Shown here one piece after another: positions 1-6,597 of a stretch of 11,367 nt of DNA (the first letter of the stretch is position 1; each line of letters opens with the position of its first letter). The translations under genes were made by a program, and so were the position numbers. The DNA comes from Deltaproteobacteria bacterium (GTDB lineage: Bacteria; Desulfobacterota_C; Deferrisomatia; Deferrisomatales; JACRMM01). The stretch spans positions 1-11,367 of the forward strand of contig JACRCS010000204.1 in the NCBI GenBank assembly GCA_016218905.1, written 5' to 3'. The notes under the pieces were generated by a model, which saw nothing but the letters and a program-made list of their open reading frames with translations, searched no databases and had not been told where the DNA came from.

Positions 1-1341
1 ATTCACCAAGGCACACGCCTCGACCAGGTCATTGGTCGCTCCGCGGGTGAACCAGAAGGTGCCGCGCGTATTGTTGTCACAAGCCGGCTTCGCTGCGGTC
101 GTGTTGATCCGTACGCCACCGTTGACCTCGAGTTTCTGCGTGGGTCCACTGGTGCCGATGCCGACGTTGCCGGAACCGGAAATCCGCACCCGCTCGTAAC
201 GGGTCGTGTCGCCCTCGGGAGATGTGCGGAACAGGATGGCGCTGGGCAAGTTCGTCGCGCTGATCGGCGATTGACTCGCCTCCACGTCATACTGGATGGA
301 TACGACGTTCCGAAAACCGCCTCCGGCCCAACCTGCACCGACGAATTCACCCATTTGGTTCCCCGCGACTACGTCACCGGGGTTAGAAGCGCTCCCGGTT
401 GCCGTCCGAAAGAACATCAACGACCTGTTGAGAGGAGTCGCGTTGAAAGAATCCATCTGGAAGATGTTGAGCCAGCCATCGGTCACAGTGTGAATCTGCG
501 ACTGCGGGCTAGCCGTTCCCACTCCGAGCCTGCGATTCAGCGTGTCCACGACAACGGCATCATGGGCGTCCAAGCCGGAGCCATCGGAGTTCCTCAGCTG
601 AATGGCACCGACGACAGTCCCGCCCGGGGTGGCTCCGACTCCTGGGATTCCTTGCGGTCCTTCTGGCCCCTGTGGACCCGTGGGGCCGGCGGGGCCTTCC
701 AGACCGGTGGGACCAGCGGGGCCGGCGACGCCCTGGGGGCCTTCCGGACCGGCAGGACCGGCAGGACCGTCGGCGCCGGCGGGCCCCTGCGGGCCGGCTG
801 GGCCAGCCACGCCCTGCAGGCCTTGAGGACCCTGCGGGCCGGTCGCGCCGGTCAGACCTTGCGGACCCTGGGGCCCAATGGGACCGATCGGCCCCTGCGG
901 CCCCACGTCGCCCTGTATGCCCTGGGGCCCCTGCGGACCGGTTGCGCCGGTCAGACCTTGCGGCCCCTGCGGACCCATGGGGCCTACGGGACCGATGGGT
1001 CCCATGGGACCAACGGGGCCGGCAGCGCCGTCGGCGCCGGCCGGACCTGCAGGACCTATCGGACCTACGGCGCCCTGCACCCCGGGCACACCCTGCGGCC
1101 CCTGCGGTCCCATCGGGCCCTCGGGGCCCGGCTGGCCGATGATGCCCGTCAGGCCCGTGCCGTCGCCGATGAACTTCGTTGCGGTTACCGTGCCGTCGGA
1201 CGTGACCGTGAAGGTCTTCGCGCCTGTGGCGCTGTCGACGACGACGAGCTTCTCCGCGCCTGCCGCAAACGACAGGGCGGGGAAGACGCCCAACAGGACG
1301 ATCGAAAGCATCCCTCTCTTAACGCTTCTTGCGTCTCTCAT
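1..1341 (-). CDS. Secreted collagen-like (Gly-X-Y) repeat protein with tail-fibre-like C-terminal region, 3' end cut by window edge
   Basis: An open frame of 447 codons runs from the ATG at 1341 to the window edge without a stop, so the C-terminus is missing. A GGAGG at 1351-1355 lies 9 bases before the start. Residues 1-29 form a signal peptide (basic start, hydrophobic core, SFAAGA). Residues 30-68 are a short linker domain ending in the GDGTGLTG motif often seen in bacterial fibre proteins. Residues 69-236 are about 56 collagen triplets, rich in GPQ, GPA and GPM. Residues 240-447 resemble phage-tail or surface-fibre proteins, with the motifs RLGVGTASP and [19 protein letters not shown], and near the end a two-cysteine segment (Cys421, Cys443) around RGTFWFT. 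In similar proteins as I remember them only a short tail follows, so little is probably missing. The protein is likely exported and trimeric, with the collagen stalk holding the C-terminal part away from the cell. Last gene visible in the three-gene secreted-protein cluster. Confidence 0.88.
   Translation of the reverse strand, partial: MRDARSVKRGMLSIVLLGVFPALSFAAGAEKLVVVDSATGAKTFTVTSDGTVTATKFIGDGTGLTGIIGQPGPEGPMGPQGPQGVPGVQGAVGPIGPAGPAGADGAAGPVGPMGPIGPVGPMGPQGPQGLTGATGPQGPQGIQGDVGPQGPIGPIGPQGPQGLTGATGPQGPQGLQGVAGPAGPQGPAGADGPAGPAGPEGPQGVAGPAGPTGLEGPAGPTGPQGPEGPQGIPGVGATPGGTVVGAIQLRNSDGSGLDAHDAVVVDTLNRRLGVGTASPQSQIHTVTDGWLNIFQMDSFNATPLNRSLMFFRTATGSASNPGDVVAGNQMGEFVGAGWAGGGFRNVVSIQYDVEASQSPISATNLPSAILFRTSPEGDTTRYERVRISGSGNVGIGTSGPTQKLEVNGGVRINTTAAKPACDNNTRGTFWFTRGATNDLVEACALVN
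820..975 (-). repeat. Imperfect 99-bp direct repeat inside the collagen-like gene
   Basis: Residues 123-141 and 156-174 of the collagen-like protein are identical (19 residues centred on GLTGATG) and lie exactly 33 residues, or 99 bp, apart. The nucleotide copies share an exact 20-base core, CCGCAAGGTCTGACCGGCGC, and differ only at third codon positions nearby. A repeat that is a multiple of nine bases keeps both the reading frame and the Gly-X-Y register, so it can change stalk length without breaking the protein. Confidence 0.8.
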
Positions 1342-1396
1342 CTCCTAGACCCTCCTCAAAGGCCAGATCTTGTATCTAGCGTTTCACTCTTCTGGA

Positions 1397-3277
1397 TCAG
1401 CGGATCTCGAGATTGTCCACCTGGAGCGTGCCCTCTCGGACCACGAGGCTACCGCTCAGCCGCGTAAAGCCGTCCTGAGTGGTGTAGTCGAAGTTGAATC
1501 CGCCCTGGAGGTACACCGAAATGGGCCGGTCGAGTGTCAGGTCGCCGGTAACGTCGACGGCCTTGTGCTGAAGGTTGCCCGTCCCGTCGATGGCGGCGTA
1601 AGCAGCGAGCAGCGACGGATAGTACACGGGGGTGGCACCCATCAGCCGAACGGCCGAGGCGAACGTCACCTCGATCGCGTGGTCGGCGCTGACGACGAGA
1701 AAGTCATACCGCTCCGCGTTCGGGACCGGCATGCCGTCCACCAGGAGCGACGCCACGTAGAAGCCCGCGTCCGGGACGATCGCGAAAGTCTGGGTGGCGC
1801 CCTGGTTCACCGGGACGGAGCCGGAAGGCGAGATCGACCCTCCGGGTCCGGCCGAAGCGGCGATGTGGTAGACCGGCAGCGCCGTGCTGCTCAGGGGAAC
1901 ACCCAGGGACGGGTTTGCGGGGTCGTTGGAGGGGATCACCAGGTTCGCACTCTTGATTCCGGCGCTGACGGGAGCGAAGTAGACGCTGACCGTGCAGCTC
2001 TCCAGCGTCACCAGGGTGCGATTGGAGCAGCCGTCGTCGGCGACCGGGAACTCGGCCGCAGCGGCGCCGTTCTTCGCCACCGCGCCGATCACCAGCGAGC
2101 CGGGCCCCAAGTTGCTGACGGTCACCGTCTGGGAGGCCGAGCTGCTGCCGACGTAGGTGGCTTCGAAGGTGAGCGAGTTCGGTTGCGCCGTGACGATCGG
2201 GTCCCTGTTGAAGGCGTACTTCAGGTCCCCTTCAGTGACGTCGTAGAAGCTGATGTGGAGGCTGCGGTCCCGTCCGACCGCGATGGAGGTGTACTGCCCG
2301 ACGTCCCCCTGCGCGTCGACGGCGGCGGAGGTCCAGGTCCCGCTCAGGTTGGTCACGTACCGCAGGTCCCGGTTGGTGGCGTCGTAGTAGGAGACGTGCA
2401 CCTTGTTGTTGGCGTCCACGGCGGCGGCGATGTGACCTCCCACCGTGCCGGAGCCGTCGACGACCGCGAGCTGCCAACCGCCGGTGCCGGTCTTGGTCGC
2501 GTACTTGAGCGTTCGGGCACCCGCGTCCAGATAGCAGACGTGGATGCTGTTGTCGGAGCCTACGGCCAAGGCTGCGGAGGACCCGACGTCGTAAGTGCCG
2601 TCCAACGTCGAGGCGTGCCAGCCGGCGGAATCTTTGTACGCGTACCGCAGGCGCTTCTGTACGCCGTCGTAATACGCGATGTGCACGCCGCCGTTGGAAT
2701 CCAACCCGATGGAGCTGCGCTCACCCGCGCCGCTGTTTTCGACCAACGTGACCTGCCAGGTCCCGCTCTGGTTCGTCGCGTACTTGAGCGACCGGGCGTA
2801 GGCGTCGTAGTAGCTGATGTGGATCTTCTCGTTGGCGTCGACCGCCAGCGAGGTGAAATTCCCGACGTCGTGGGCGGCCTCGACCTCGTCGGTCCGCCAG
2901 ACGCCCCCGGGGTTTTCGGCGTAGTGCAGCTTGGTGCTGTTCGCGCTGTAGTAGCTGATGTGCGCGTAGTTGCCGACTGCCAGCGAGGTGTAGAGGCCGG
3001 TTTCACCGCGACTGTCGAGGGTGGCGGTGACCCAGGGGGTATTGGCGTCCTTCTTGGCGTACTTGAGCTCGCCGTGGGTGTCTGAGAAGTAGCTGATGTG
3101 CACCCGGTTGTCGCGGTCGACCGCCACGGAGCTGTAGCGCCCGACGTTGTCAGGCCGGTCCACGCTCTGGACCACCCACTCGGCCCGGCTTGCGGCGGCC
3201 TGGAACAGGAGCAGCACGGGCAACAAAAAGAGCGGCACGGCTCGGACGTGGGAAAAGGCAAGGCGTATTATCTTCAC
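1397..3277 (-). CDS. Secreted seven-repeat beta-propeller-like protein with choice-of-anchor D and bacterial-repeat domains
   Basis: 626 residues. The start is a GTG at 3277 with a perfect AGGAGG at 3283-3288, 5 bases upstream. Residues 1-32 are a signal peptide (cleavage likely after ASRA). Residues 44-361 hold seven repeats of about 46 residues with the pattern VG.Y.S.AVD....HISYYD....LKYA....G.W....VD. The last repeat lacks its W...VD strand, but an EWVVQSVD strand sits just after the signal peptide and could complete it, as in a closed seven-bladed propeller. Residues 362-466 match an ASH/choice-of-anchor D type immunoglobulin-like domain (SNLGPGSL, CTVSVYFAP, IPSNDP). Residues 468-541 match the bacterial repeat domain (GGSISPSG, GATQTFAIVPDAGF, VDG, EVTFA). 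Residues 545-626 are a C-terminal beta region I cannot name. No enzyme motif is visible; a binding or adhesive surface role is inferred. It lies between two other exported proteins, 32 bp below one and 55 bp above the next. Confidence 0.85.
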   Translation of the reverse strand: MKIIRLAFSHVRAVPLFLLPVLLLFQAAASRAEWVVQSVDRPDNVGRYSSVAVDRDNRVHISYFSDTHGELKYAKKDANTPWVTATLDSRGETGLYTSLAVGNYAHISYYSANSTKLHYAENPGGVWRTDEVEAAHDVGNFTSLAVDANEKIHISYYDAYARSLKYATNQSGTWQVTLVENSGAGERSSIGLDSNGGVHIAYYDGVQKRLRYAYKDSAGWHASTLDGTYDVGSSAALAVGSDNSIHVCYLDAGARTLKYATKTGTGGWQLAVVDGSGTVGGHIAAAVDANNKVHVSYYDATNRDLRYVTNLSGTWTSAAVDAQGDVGQYTSIAVGRDRSLHISFYDVTEGDLKYAFNRDPIVTAQPNSLTFEATYVGSSSASQTVTVSNLGPGSLVIGAVAKNGAAAAEFPVADDGCSNRTLVTLESCTVSVYFAPVSAGIKSANLVIPSNDPANPSLGVPLSSTALPVYHIAASAGPGGSISPSGSVPVNQGATQTFAIVPDAGFYVASLLVDGMPVPNAERYDFLVVSADHAIEVTFASAVRLMGATPVYYPSLLAAYAAIDGTGNLQHKAVDVTGDLTLDRPISVYLQGGFNFDYTTQDGFTRLSGSLVVREGTLQVDNLEIR

Positions 3278-3309
3278 GTGTGCCTCCTAACATCCAATCC
3301 ATGTCCCCA

Positions 3310-3726
3310 TCACTCAGTAATGTCGAGGTACTCATGTTTAATGTTCATCGCGCGCGTGTTGAGCTTCTCTCCGGGGTGCGAGTAGGAGCCGGGGCCACGC
3401 ACGACGAGGGGTTCCCCCGTTCCGGAGATGCCATTCACCTGCACGTCGAGGTAATAGGGCTGGTTGAAGTTGAGGTTCAGGCTGCCCAGTTTGACGACGC
3501 AGAGGCCGCTGTCCGGGACGACGTTCTGGGTCGTCGTCCAGACGGCGCTGCCGGCGCCGTTGTAGAAGGCCACGGTTACGTTCACCGGCGCGCTCACCGG
3601 CGCGCCCTCGCCGTCGATCAGGAAGACCTGGTAGACGGCCTGGCCGGCAAACGAGGCTGCCGGCGCAGCGAGGGAGAGCAGCGCGATCAGACCCACCAAC
3701 ACTCCGAGCCCACTTCTCTTCTTCAT
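3310..3726 (-). CDS. Small secreted protein, single beta-rich domain related to the N-terminal domain of bacterial fibre proteins
   Basis: 138 residues. The ATG at 3726 has GGAGGAG at 3731-3737, 4 bases upstream. Residues 1-27 are a clear signal peptide (MKKR, hydrophobic core, ASFA cleavage). The mature part has the layout of a domain common at the N-terminus of Geobacter-type surface and tail-like proteins: YQVFLIDGEGAPV, then VNVTVAFYNGAGSAVW, TTTQNVVPDSG, VVKLGS, and YYLDVQVNG. In those larger proteins it precedes repeat regions; here it is a stand-alone protein and ends soon after the domain with LNTRAMNIKHEYLDI. No catalytic motif is visible. It is the first gene of the three-gene exported cluster, so it may be a partner or subunit of the propeller and collagen-like proteins; that link is inferred from position and domain type only. 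Confidence 0.8.
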   Translation of the reverse strand: MKKRSGLGVLVGLIALLSLAAPAASFAGQAVYQVFLIDGEGAPVSAPVNVTVAFYNGAGSAVWTTTQNVVPDSGLCVVKLGSLNLNFNQPYYLDVQVNGISGTGEPLVVRGPGSYSHPGEKLNTRAMNIKHEYLDITE

Positions 3727-3849
3727 CTCTCTCCTCCGTTCGGTGTTCTTCCCCTCTCAGGGAACGTCGTGTTCGACCGGTTCGGGTTGAGCGGTACCAC
3801 GCGACCGTCGGCCCGGCCCGCGGTCGGAGCGTCCGCGCAAATCCTTGCG

Positions 3850-3884
3850 AAAAAACAGCTCGCCTCGCCCCCGGGCGGCAGGCG
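3850..3884 (-). terminator. Possible minus-strand intrinsic terminator
   Basis: Read on the minus strand, a GC-rich imperfect hairpin (3884-3861, arms CGCCTGCCGCCC and GGGGGCGAGGCG, 9 of 12 pairs) is followed after five bases by six T residues (3855-3850). The gap before the T tract and the imperfect stem make it weak. It would end transcripts coming from the glycosyltransferase, but it lies about 460 bases beyond that stop codon. Confidence 0.25.
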
Positions 3885-4108
3885 GGGGTCTCGAGGCCGG
3901 GAAGGTTCGATGTGGGCAAATGACCAGTTCGACTTGGTGAAAACGCCAGGAACCTGAGAGCCCGTCCCGGGCCTTCCCTGCTCCGTTCGGTGCGTGCGGG
4001 CCGGCGAAAACTTTGCGGAGACGTGCCGGTCGGGTGGGACAATGCAACGCGCATGCCACTCGCCGGAACCGTCCGGGCGGCATGGACCAGGCAAGAAGGC
4101 AAGATCCG

Positions 4109-4215
4109 TGTCTCTCGCCCGTTCGCTTCGCTCCCTAGAGGCACAGAGACCGCAGAGCAGAACGAGATCGGGGCTTTTGTCTTTCTCTGCGGGCTCCGCG
4201 CCTCTGCGAGAGACA
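4109..4215. repeat. Long imperfect inverted repeat (intergenic palindromic element)
   Basis: Two nested arm pairs are visible. Inner arms 4137-4157 and 4185-4205 match at 18 of 21 bases (AGAGGC-C-GAG-CCGCAGAG type) around a 27-base loop. Outer arms 4109-4118 and 4206-4215 (TGTCTCTCGC and its complement) match perfectly over 10 bases. The two right arms are contiguous, while the left arms are separated by 18 extra bases (4119-4136). The CGCAGAG-rich arms resemble interspersed palindromes seen between genes in many environmental bacterial genomes; a non-autonomous mobile or REP-like origin is inferred. Confidence 0.7.
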
Positions 4216-4348
4216 GTCTTTCGTTCGGAGCCACTGAAATTCCGGAAGAACCGAACAGGGAGGAACTCAATTCCACAGTGGAGAGTAGTTGTTACTTTGT
4301 GGGAAAAGAAGTTCACATGGAGGGTAAGTCGCGGCCTCAGTCCTCGGC

Positions 4349-5368
4349 TCACGGCTCGGCGTCGAGCAGCTCCCGGAAGGAGAGGCGGTACTGCCGGAGG
4401 AGGTCTGCCAGCCGGCGGTCGGGGATCTTCCGGTGCGGCCCGAACCGAGCCCGCTTGCGCCACATGCGCGGGGCGCCGGCGAGCGCGTCCTTGAGCCCCC
4501 GCAGGAGCGCCTTGGCGGCGGCTCCCCGCGCCTCGCTCCGGCGGAACTCCTGGCCCGTGCCCCGGCCGCCGAGGACGAGCGAGGCTTGGGTCCAGTAGCG
4601 CACGACCGAGTGGAAGGGGACCCGCGCGAGGAGCCTCGTCGGAAAGGTCTTGAGGACCACCCAGTAGTGGTTCCGCTCGACCAGGTAGAGCTTGAAGGGT
4701 GAGAGCGCCCCGCCGGTCATCGAGTACTTGTGGTGGACCACGGCGTCGCGGGCGAGCACCGCGTCCCAACCCGCCAGCCTAGCGCGGAGCCCCAAGTCGG
4801 TGTCCTCGCAGTAGGCGAAGAAGTCCTCGTCGAAGAAGCCGATTTCGTCCAGCAGACCGCGCCGGTAGAGGGCCGCGCAGGCGCTGGGGAGGAGGATCGG
4901 CTCGACCCTCGCGAGCCGCAGCGAAGAGAACCGCTCCCTGCGGTGGGCCCCTCGGGACATCCCGTCGGCGGCGATGCGGATCCCCAGGGAGTCTACGACG
5001 TCCGGCGCCTCGTAGTTGCAGATCCGGCTCGCCGCCATCCCGATTCCGGGCCGCGACTCGGCCGCCGAGACGAGCTCTTCGAGCCACCGCGGATCGGCGC
5101 GGGTGTCGTTGTTCAGGGTCACGACGTACTCGCCCGCGGCGTTTCGAAGCCCCGCGTTGTTCGCGCCCGCGAAGCCCGCGTTCTGCGGCAGCTCGACGAG
5201 CTTCACCCACGGGTAGCGGCTGCGCACCAAGTCGGTCGACCCGTCGGCGGACCCGTTGTCGACGAGGACGACCTCGAAGTCCCGGAAGGTCTGGCCCTCC
5301 AGGCTCTCGAGGCAGACCGGTAGGTGGGTCCGGCCGTTCCAGTTCGGAATGATCACGGAGACCTGCAA
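4349..5368 (-). CDS. Family 2 glycosyltransferase (rhamnosyltransferase-like, GT-A fold)
   Basis: 339 residues. The start is a TTG at 5368 with an AGAGGA-type ribosome site about 5 bases upstream; the frame begins with VSVIIPNWNG, the usual beginning of the family, so the start is well placed. GT2 motifs in order: VIIPNWNG (5-12), VDNGSADGS (36-44), NAGFAGANNAGL (63-74), the nucleotide-sugar and metal site LNND (85-88), a conserved EDFFAYCEDTDLGLR segment (181-195) containing the acidic general-base region, and VVHHKYSMTG (210-219). Length fits the WcaA/RfbF-like group. It probably transfers a sugar, perhaps rhamnose, to a cell-surface polysaccharide on the cytoplasmic side of the membrane; the substrate cannot be read from sequence. 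The C-terminal region (about 230-339) is amphipathic and basic without clear transmembrane spans. A decayed relative lies at 6387-6597. Confidence 0.88.
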   Translation of the reverse strand: MQVSVIIPNWNGRTHLPVCLESLEGQTFRDFEVVLVDNGSADGSTDLVRSRYPWVKLVELPQNAGFAGANNAGLRNAAGEYVVTLNNDTRADPRWLEELVSAAESRPGIGMAASRICNYEAPDVVDSLGIRIAADGMSRGAHRRERFSSLRLARVEPILLPSACAALYRRGLLDEIGFFDEDFFAYCEDTDLGLRARLAGWDAVLARDAVVHHKYSMTGGALSPFKLYLVERNHYWVVLKTFPTRLLARVPFHSVVRYWTQASLVLGGRGTGQEFRRSEARGAAAKALLRGLKDALAGAPRMWRKRARFGPHRKIPDRRLADLLRQYRLSFRELLDAEP

Positions 5369-5400
5369 CGCGTCCTCTTCTTTGACCTTCCGGATCTATC

Positions 5401-5522
5401 CCCTCCCTCCTGTGCGGGGGAGGGTCAGGGTGGGGGGGGCGGCGGCGCAGCCGGCCTCCGGCCCCAGCCGATCGGCCTGCGGCCGAATCCCCCTCCCCTG
5501 TCCCCCGCCCGGGGGCGGGGGG
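5401..5522. repeat. GC-rich palindromic repeat block (REP/BIME-like)
   Basis: A first hairpin pairs 5401-5409 (CCCTCCCTC) with 5416-5424 (GGGGGAGGG) around a 6-base loop. A second pairs 5502-5510 with 5513-5521 perfectly (9 bp, CCCCCGCCC). The right half, read in reverse complement (GCGGGGGACAGGGGAGGGGG), resembles the left half (GCGGGGGAGGGTCAGGGTGG), so the two ends look like inverted copies of one element about 35 bases long. A middle part with CGGCCTCCGGCC and CGGCCTGCGGCCG palindromes joins them. It fills the gap between the nucleotidyltransferase and glycosyltransferase genes and encodes nothing. Confidence 0.65.
5416..5439 (+). other. Canonical G-quadruplex motif
   Basis: Four runs of at least three G on the plus strand (5416-5420, 5422-5424, 5428-5430, 5432-5439) are separated by loops of 1, 3 and 1 bases. 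The G-rich strand is the template for the minus-strand glycosyltransferase, about 50 bases upstream of its TTG start. Folding in the cell is not shown by sequence alone. Confidence 0.6.
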
Positions 5523-5551
5523 AATGCTCGCCCGACGGTATCTAGACCCTC

Positions 5552-6064
5552 TCAGCGGCGTCTGCGCTCTTCTTTCGGTTTGAAGGCTTCCAAGCGATAC
5601 GTTTCAAGCGCTCGTTCCAGAATGAGGCGGTCGGCAACGTCCTTTTCGCGTAAGCTTTGCTTGGTTCGCAGGAGACCCTCGAGATTCACGGTGCGGATGG
5701 GCAGGCCTTCGAGGTCGACCGTCTCCGCATACTGCGCCAAGGTCTCGTAGGTCTCACCGCATGCGTTCAACATGATGTCTACCACGAACGCGTCAGCAAT
5801 TCGGATGTTCTCGCCTTCTTCGAACCAGGCCGGGTCGATCTCTCTGGCTGCCTGGTCAGGGAGCACCATCAGCGCCTCACGCACCTTCTGTCCGGTTGCC
5901 CGGTTCGCCGGCACCAGCACGTCGATATCCGTGGTGGTCCGGTGGTAGCCGTGTGCGAACAGGGCATAACCACCGATCAGAAGGTAGTCGGCACCTTCTT
6001 GGTTCAAAGCTCGGATCAGGGTCTTGAGGTCGTCCAAGGTGGCCGGACGGCTGTACTCCTCCAT
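5552..6064 (-). CDS. MNT-type nucleotidyltransferase (AbiEii/DUF6036-like), probable toxin-antitoxin or defence component
   Basis: 170 residues from the ATG at 6064. This start overlaps the TAA stop of the upstream small gene (TAATG), a sign of translational coupling; the open frame extends 15 codons further upstream, but that would lie inside the neighbour. Motifs of the polymerase-beta nucleotidyltransferase fold are complete: LLIGGYALFAHGYHRTT with Gly31-Gly32, then the metal-binding TDIDVLV with Asp46 and Asp48, and a third acidic residue Asp96 in VVDIML. The C-terminal helix has the K..LREKDVADRLILE pattern (134-150) typical of AbiEii-like and MNT-like proteins. The basic tail (EERRRR) is unusual. 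Family members transfer a nucleotide or nucleoside monophosphate to tRNA or protein and act as toxins or as antitoxins modifying HEPN partners; no HEPN gene is visible here. The specific role is inferred. Confidence 0.78.
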   Translation of the reverse strand: MEEYSRPATLDDLKTLIRALNQEGADYLLIGGYALFAHGYHRTTTDIDVLVPANRATGQKVREALMVLPDQAAREIDPAWFEEGENIRIADAFVVDIMLNACGETYETLAQYAETVDLEGLPIRTVNLEGLLRTKQSLREKDVADRLILERALETYRLEAFKPKEERRRR

Positions 6065-6291
6065 TAGGACCGCTCCAGTGCGGTTTCGACCATCCCTGCC
6101 ACTACACAATCGACGTCCTGGCGGTTGGCCTCCTCGAACGTCCGGAAACGGTAGACGCCTTTGGGCATGAAAGTCCGGTTGCCGGTCGGCAACCGGTGGA
6201 CCTCATCGTTAAATCGAGCGCCTTCGACCAAGAGCTGGGCAGACGCTGAAAAGGCGATCGGGCGTTCTTTGCGGCAACCGACGGTACGCAT
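6064..6291 (-). CDS. Small unrecognised protein paired with the nucleotidyltransferase
   Basis: 75 residues if the ATG at 6291 is used. That start has GAAGGA at 6297-6302 with a 5-base spacer and lies about 35 bases below a candidate promoter. In-frame alternatives are the ATG at 6297 (ribosome site too close) and the GTG at 6324 (no ribosome site). The sequence is soluble, without a signal peptide or membrane segment; it has LLVEGARFNDEVHRLPTG, then RTFMPKGVYRFRTFEEA and a short C-terminal helix. I do not recognise a named family, though short proteins ending in a fRtFEEA-type segment occur beside toxin-like enzymes. Its TAA overlaps the nucleotidyltransferase ATG by one base, so the two are almost certainly co-expressed. 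As the first, smaller gene of the pair it would be the natural antitoxin or specificity partner; this is inference. Confidence 0.65.
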   Translation of the reverse strand: MRTVGCRKERPIAFSASAQLLVEGARFNDEVHRLPTGNRTFMPKGVYRFRTFEEANRQDVDCVVAGMVETALERS

Positions 6292-6332
6292 GGCCATCCT
6301 TCGGTCTACGAAGTGGGTGTGCACGAGGAGTC

Positions 6333-6361
6333 AGGTTAGCAGACGCAGAACCGCGAAACAA
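6333..6361 (-). promoter_or_regulatory. Candidate promoter of the nucleotidyltransferase pair
   Basis: On the minus strand TTGTTT (6361-6356) and TAACCT (6338-6333) are separated by 17 bases. Both match the sigma-70 consensus at only three of six positions, though at the important ones. Transcription would begin near 6326, which favours the internal ATG at 6291 or 6297 as the true start of the small gene. Confidence 0.35.
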
Positions 6362-6383
6362 AGGCGCGGAACAAAGGCGCCTT
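6357..6383. repeat. 11-bp direct repeat with palindrome, possible operator
   Basis: AACAAAGGCGC occurs perfectly at 6357-6367 and 6370-6380, a 13-base period, and the second copy runs into the 10-bp palindrome AAGGCGCCTT (6374-6383). The first copy overlaps the proposed -35 box of the nucleotidyltransferase pair, a position where an autoregulatory antitoxin could bind. A slippage duplication is equally possible. Confidence 0.45.
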
Positions 6384-6386
6384 GTC

Positions 6387-6597
6387 TCACAGCAGCACGC
6401 CCAGGTAGGCTTGCGAGAGTCGGCCCACCCGGGAAGGGATTTGGCTGGCTTTCGGGCAGCGGTCGAGGAGGGCTTTCGGGCTGACACGGAATGACCTGCG
6501 GAGCGCGGGTGTGAAGAGGAGGCCTGGGTCCAGTACCGCACCACCGAGTGGGAGGGGACCGCGCGAGCAGACTCGGTGGAAAGGCCTTGAGGACCAA
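6387..6597 (-). pseudogene. Remnant of a second family 2 glycosyltransferase (C-terminal part, frameshifted)
   Basis: Bases 6519-6596 align with 4581-4659 of the intact glycosyltransferase at 69 of 79 positions with one single-base deletion. The translations match: VLKAFPPSLLAR is in one frame and HSVVRYWTQAS in another, against VLKTFPTRLLAR and HSVVRYWTQAS in the intact protein, so the deletion breaks the frame. Further downstream a third frame gives ALLDRCPKASQIPSRVGRLS and ends at a TGA (6389-6387), resembling the usual basic C-terminus of such enzymes; this extension is weaker. No N-terminal half (VIIPNWNG, DNGS or NND motifs) is found to its right, so it is a truncated, inactive leftover. 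Confidence 0.65.

Larger units (their letters stand above)
3727..4348. other. 622-base gene-free spacer between glycosyltransferase and secreted-protein cluster
   Basis: No frame here shows a start with a ribosome binding site or a recognisable protein, and the open frames overlap known genes in the wrong frame. It holds the long inverted repeat at 4109-4215 and a possible minus-strand hairpin terminator at 3850-3884. The promoter of the secreted cluster should lie here, but I could not pick a convincing -35/-10 pair and saw no clear cyclic-di-GMP riboswitch. Confidence 0.6.

Noticed and set aside
602..1348. Plus-strand frames rich in Gly-Pro triplets (602-826 and 878-1348)
   Set aside because: The complement of GGNCCN-rich collagen DNA also reads as Gly-Pro. 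The minus frame has the signal peptide, ribosome site and conserved C-terminal motifs; the plus frames have an odd Cys-Gly-Pro pattern and no ribosome site.
1370..3085. 571-codon plus-strand frame opposite the propeller gene
   Set aside because: It is antisense to a protein with signal peptide and clear repeats; its own translation is low-complexity Val/Asp/Arg/Gly typical of a GC-rich shadow.
3727..3960. Possible cyclic-di-GMP (GEMM) riboswitch upstream of the secreted cluster
   Set aside because: Such clusters in Geobacter-like genomes can have one, but I could not find the conserved tetraloop and receptor pattern on the minus strand.
3723..4769. Minus-strand frames of 348 and 312 codons across the 3.7-4.3 kb spacer
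   Set aside because: They overlap the glycosyltransferase or the small secreted gene in the wrong frame, read through the inverted repeat, and show no domain or ribosome site.
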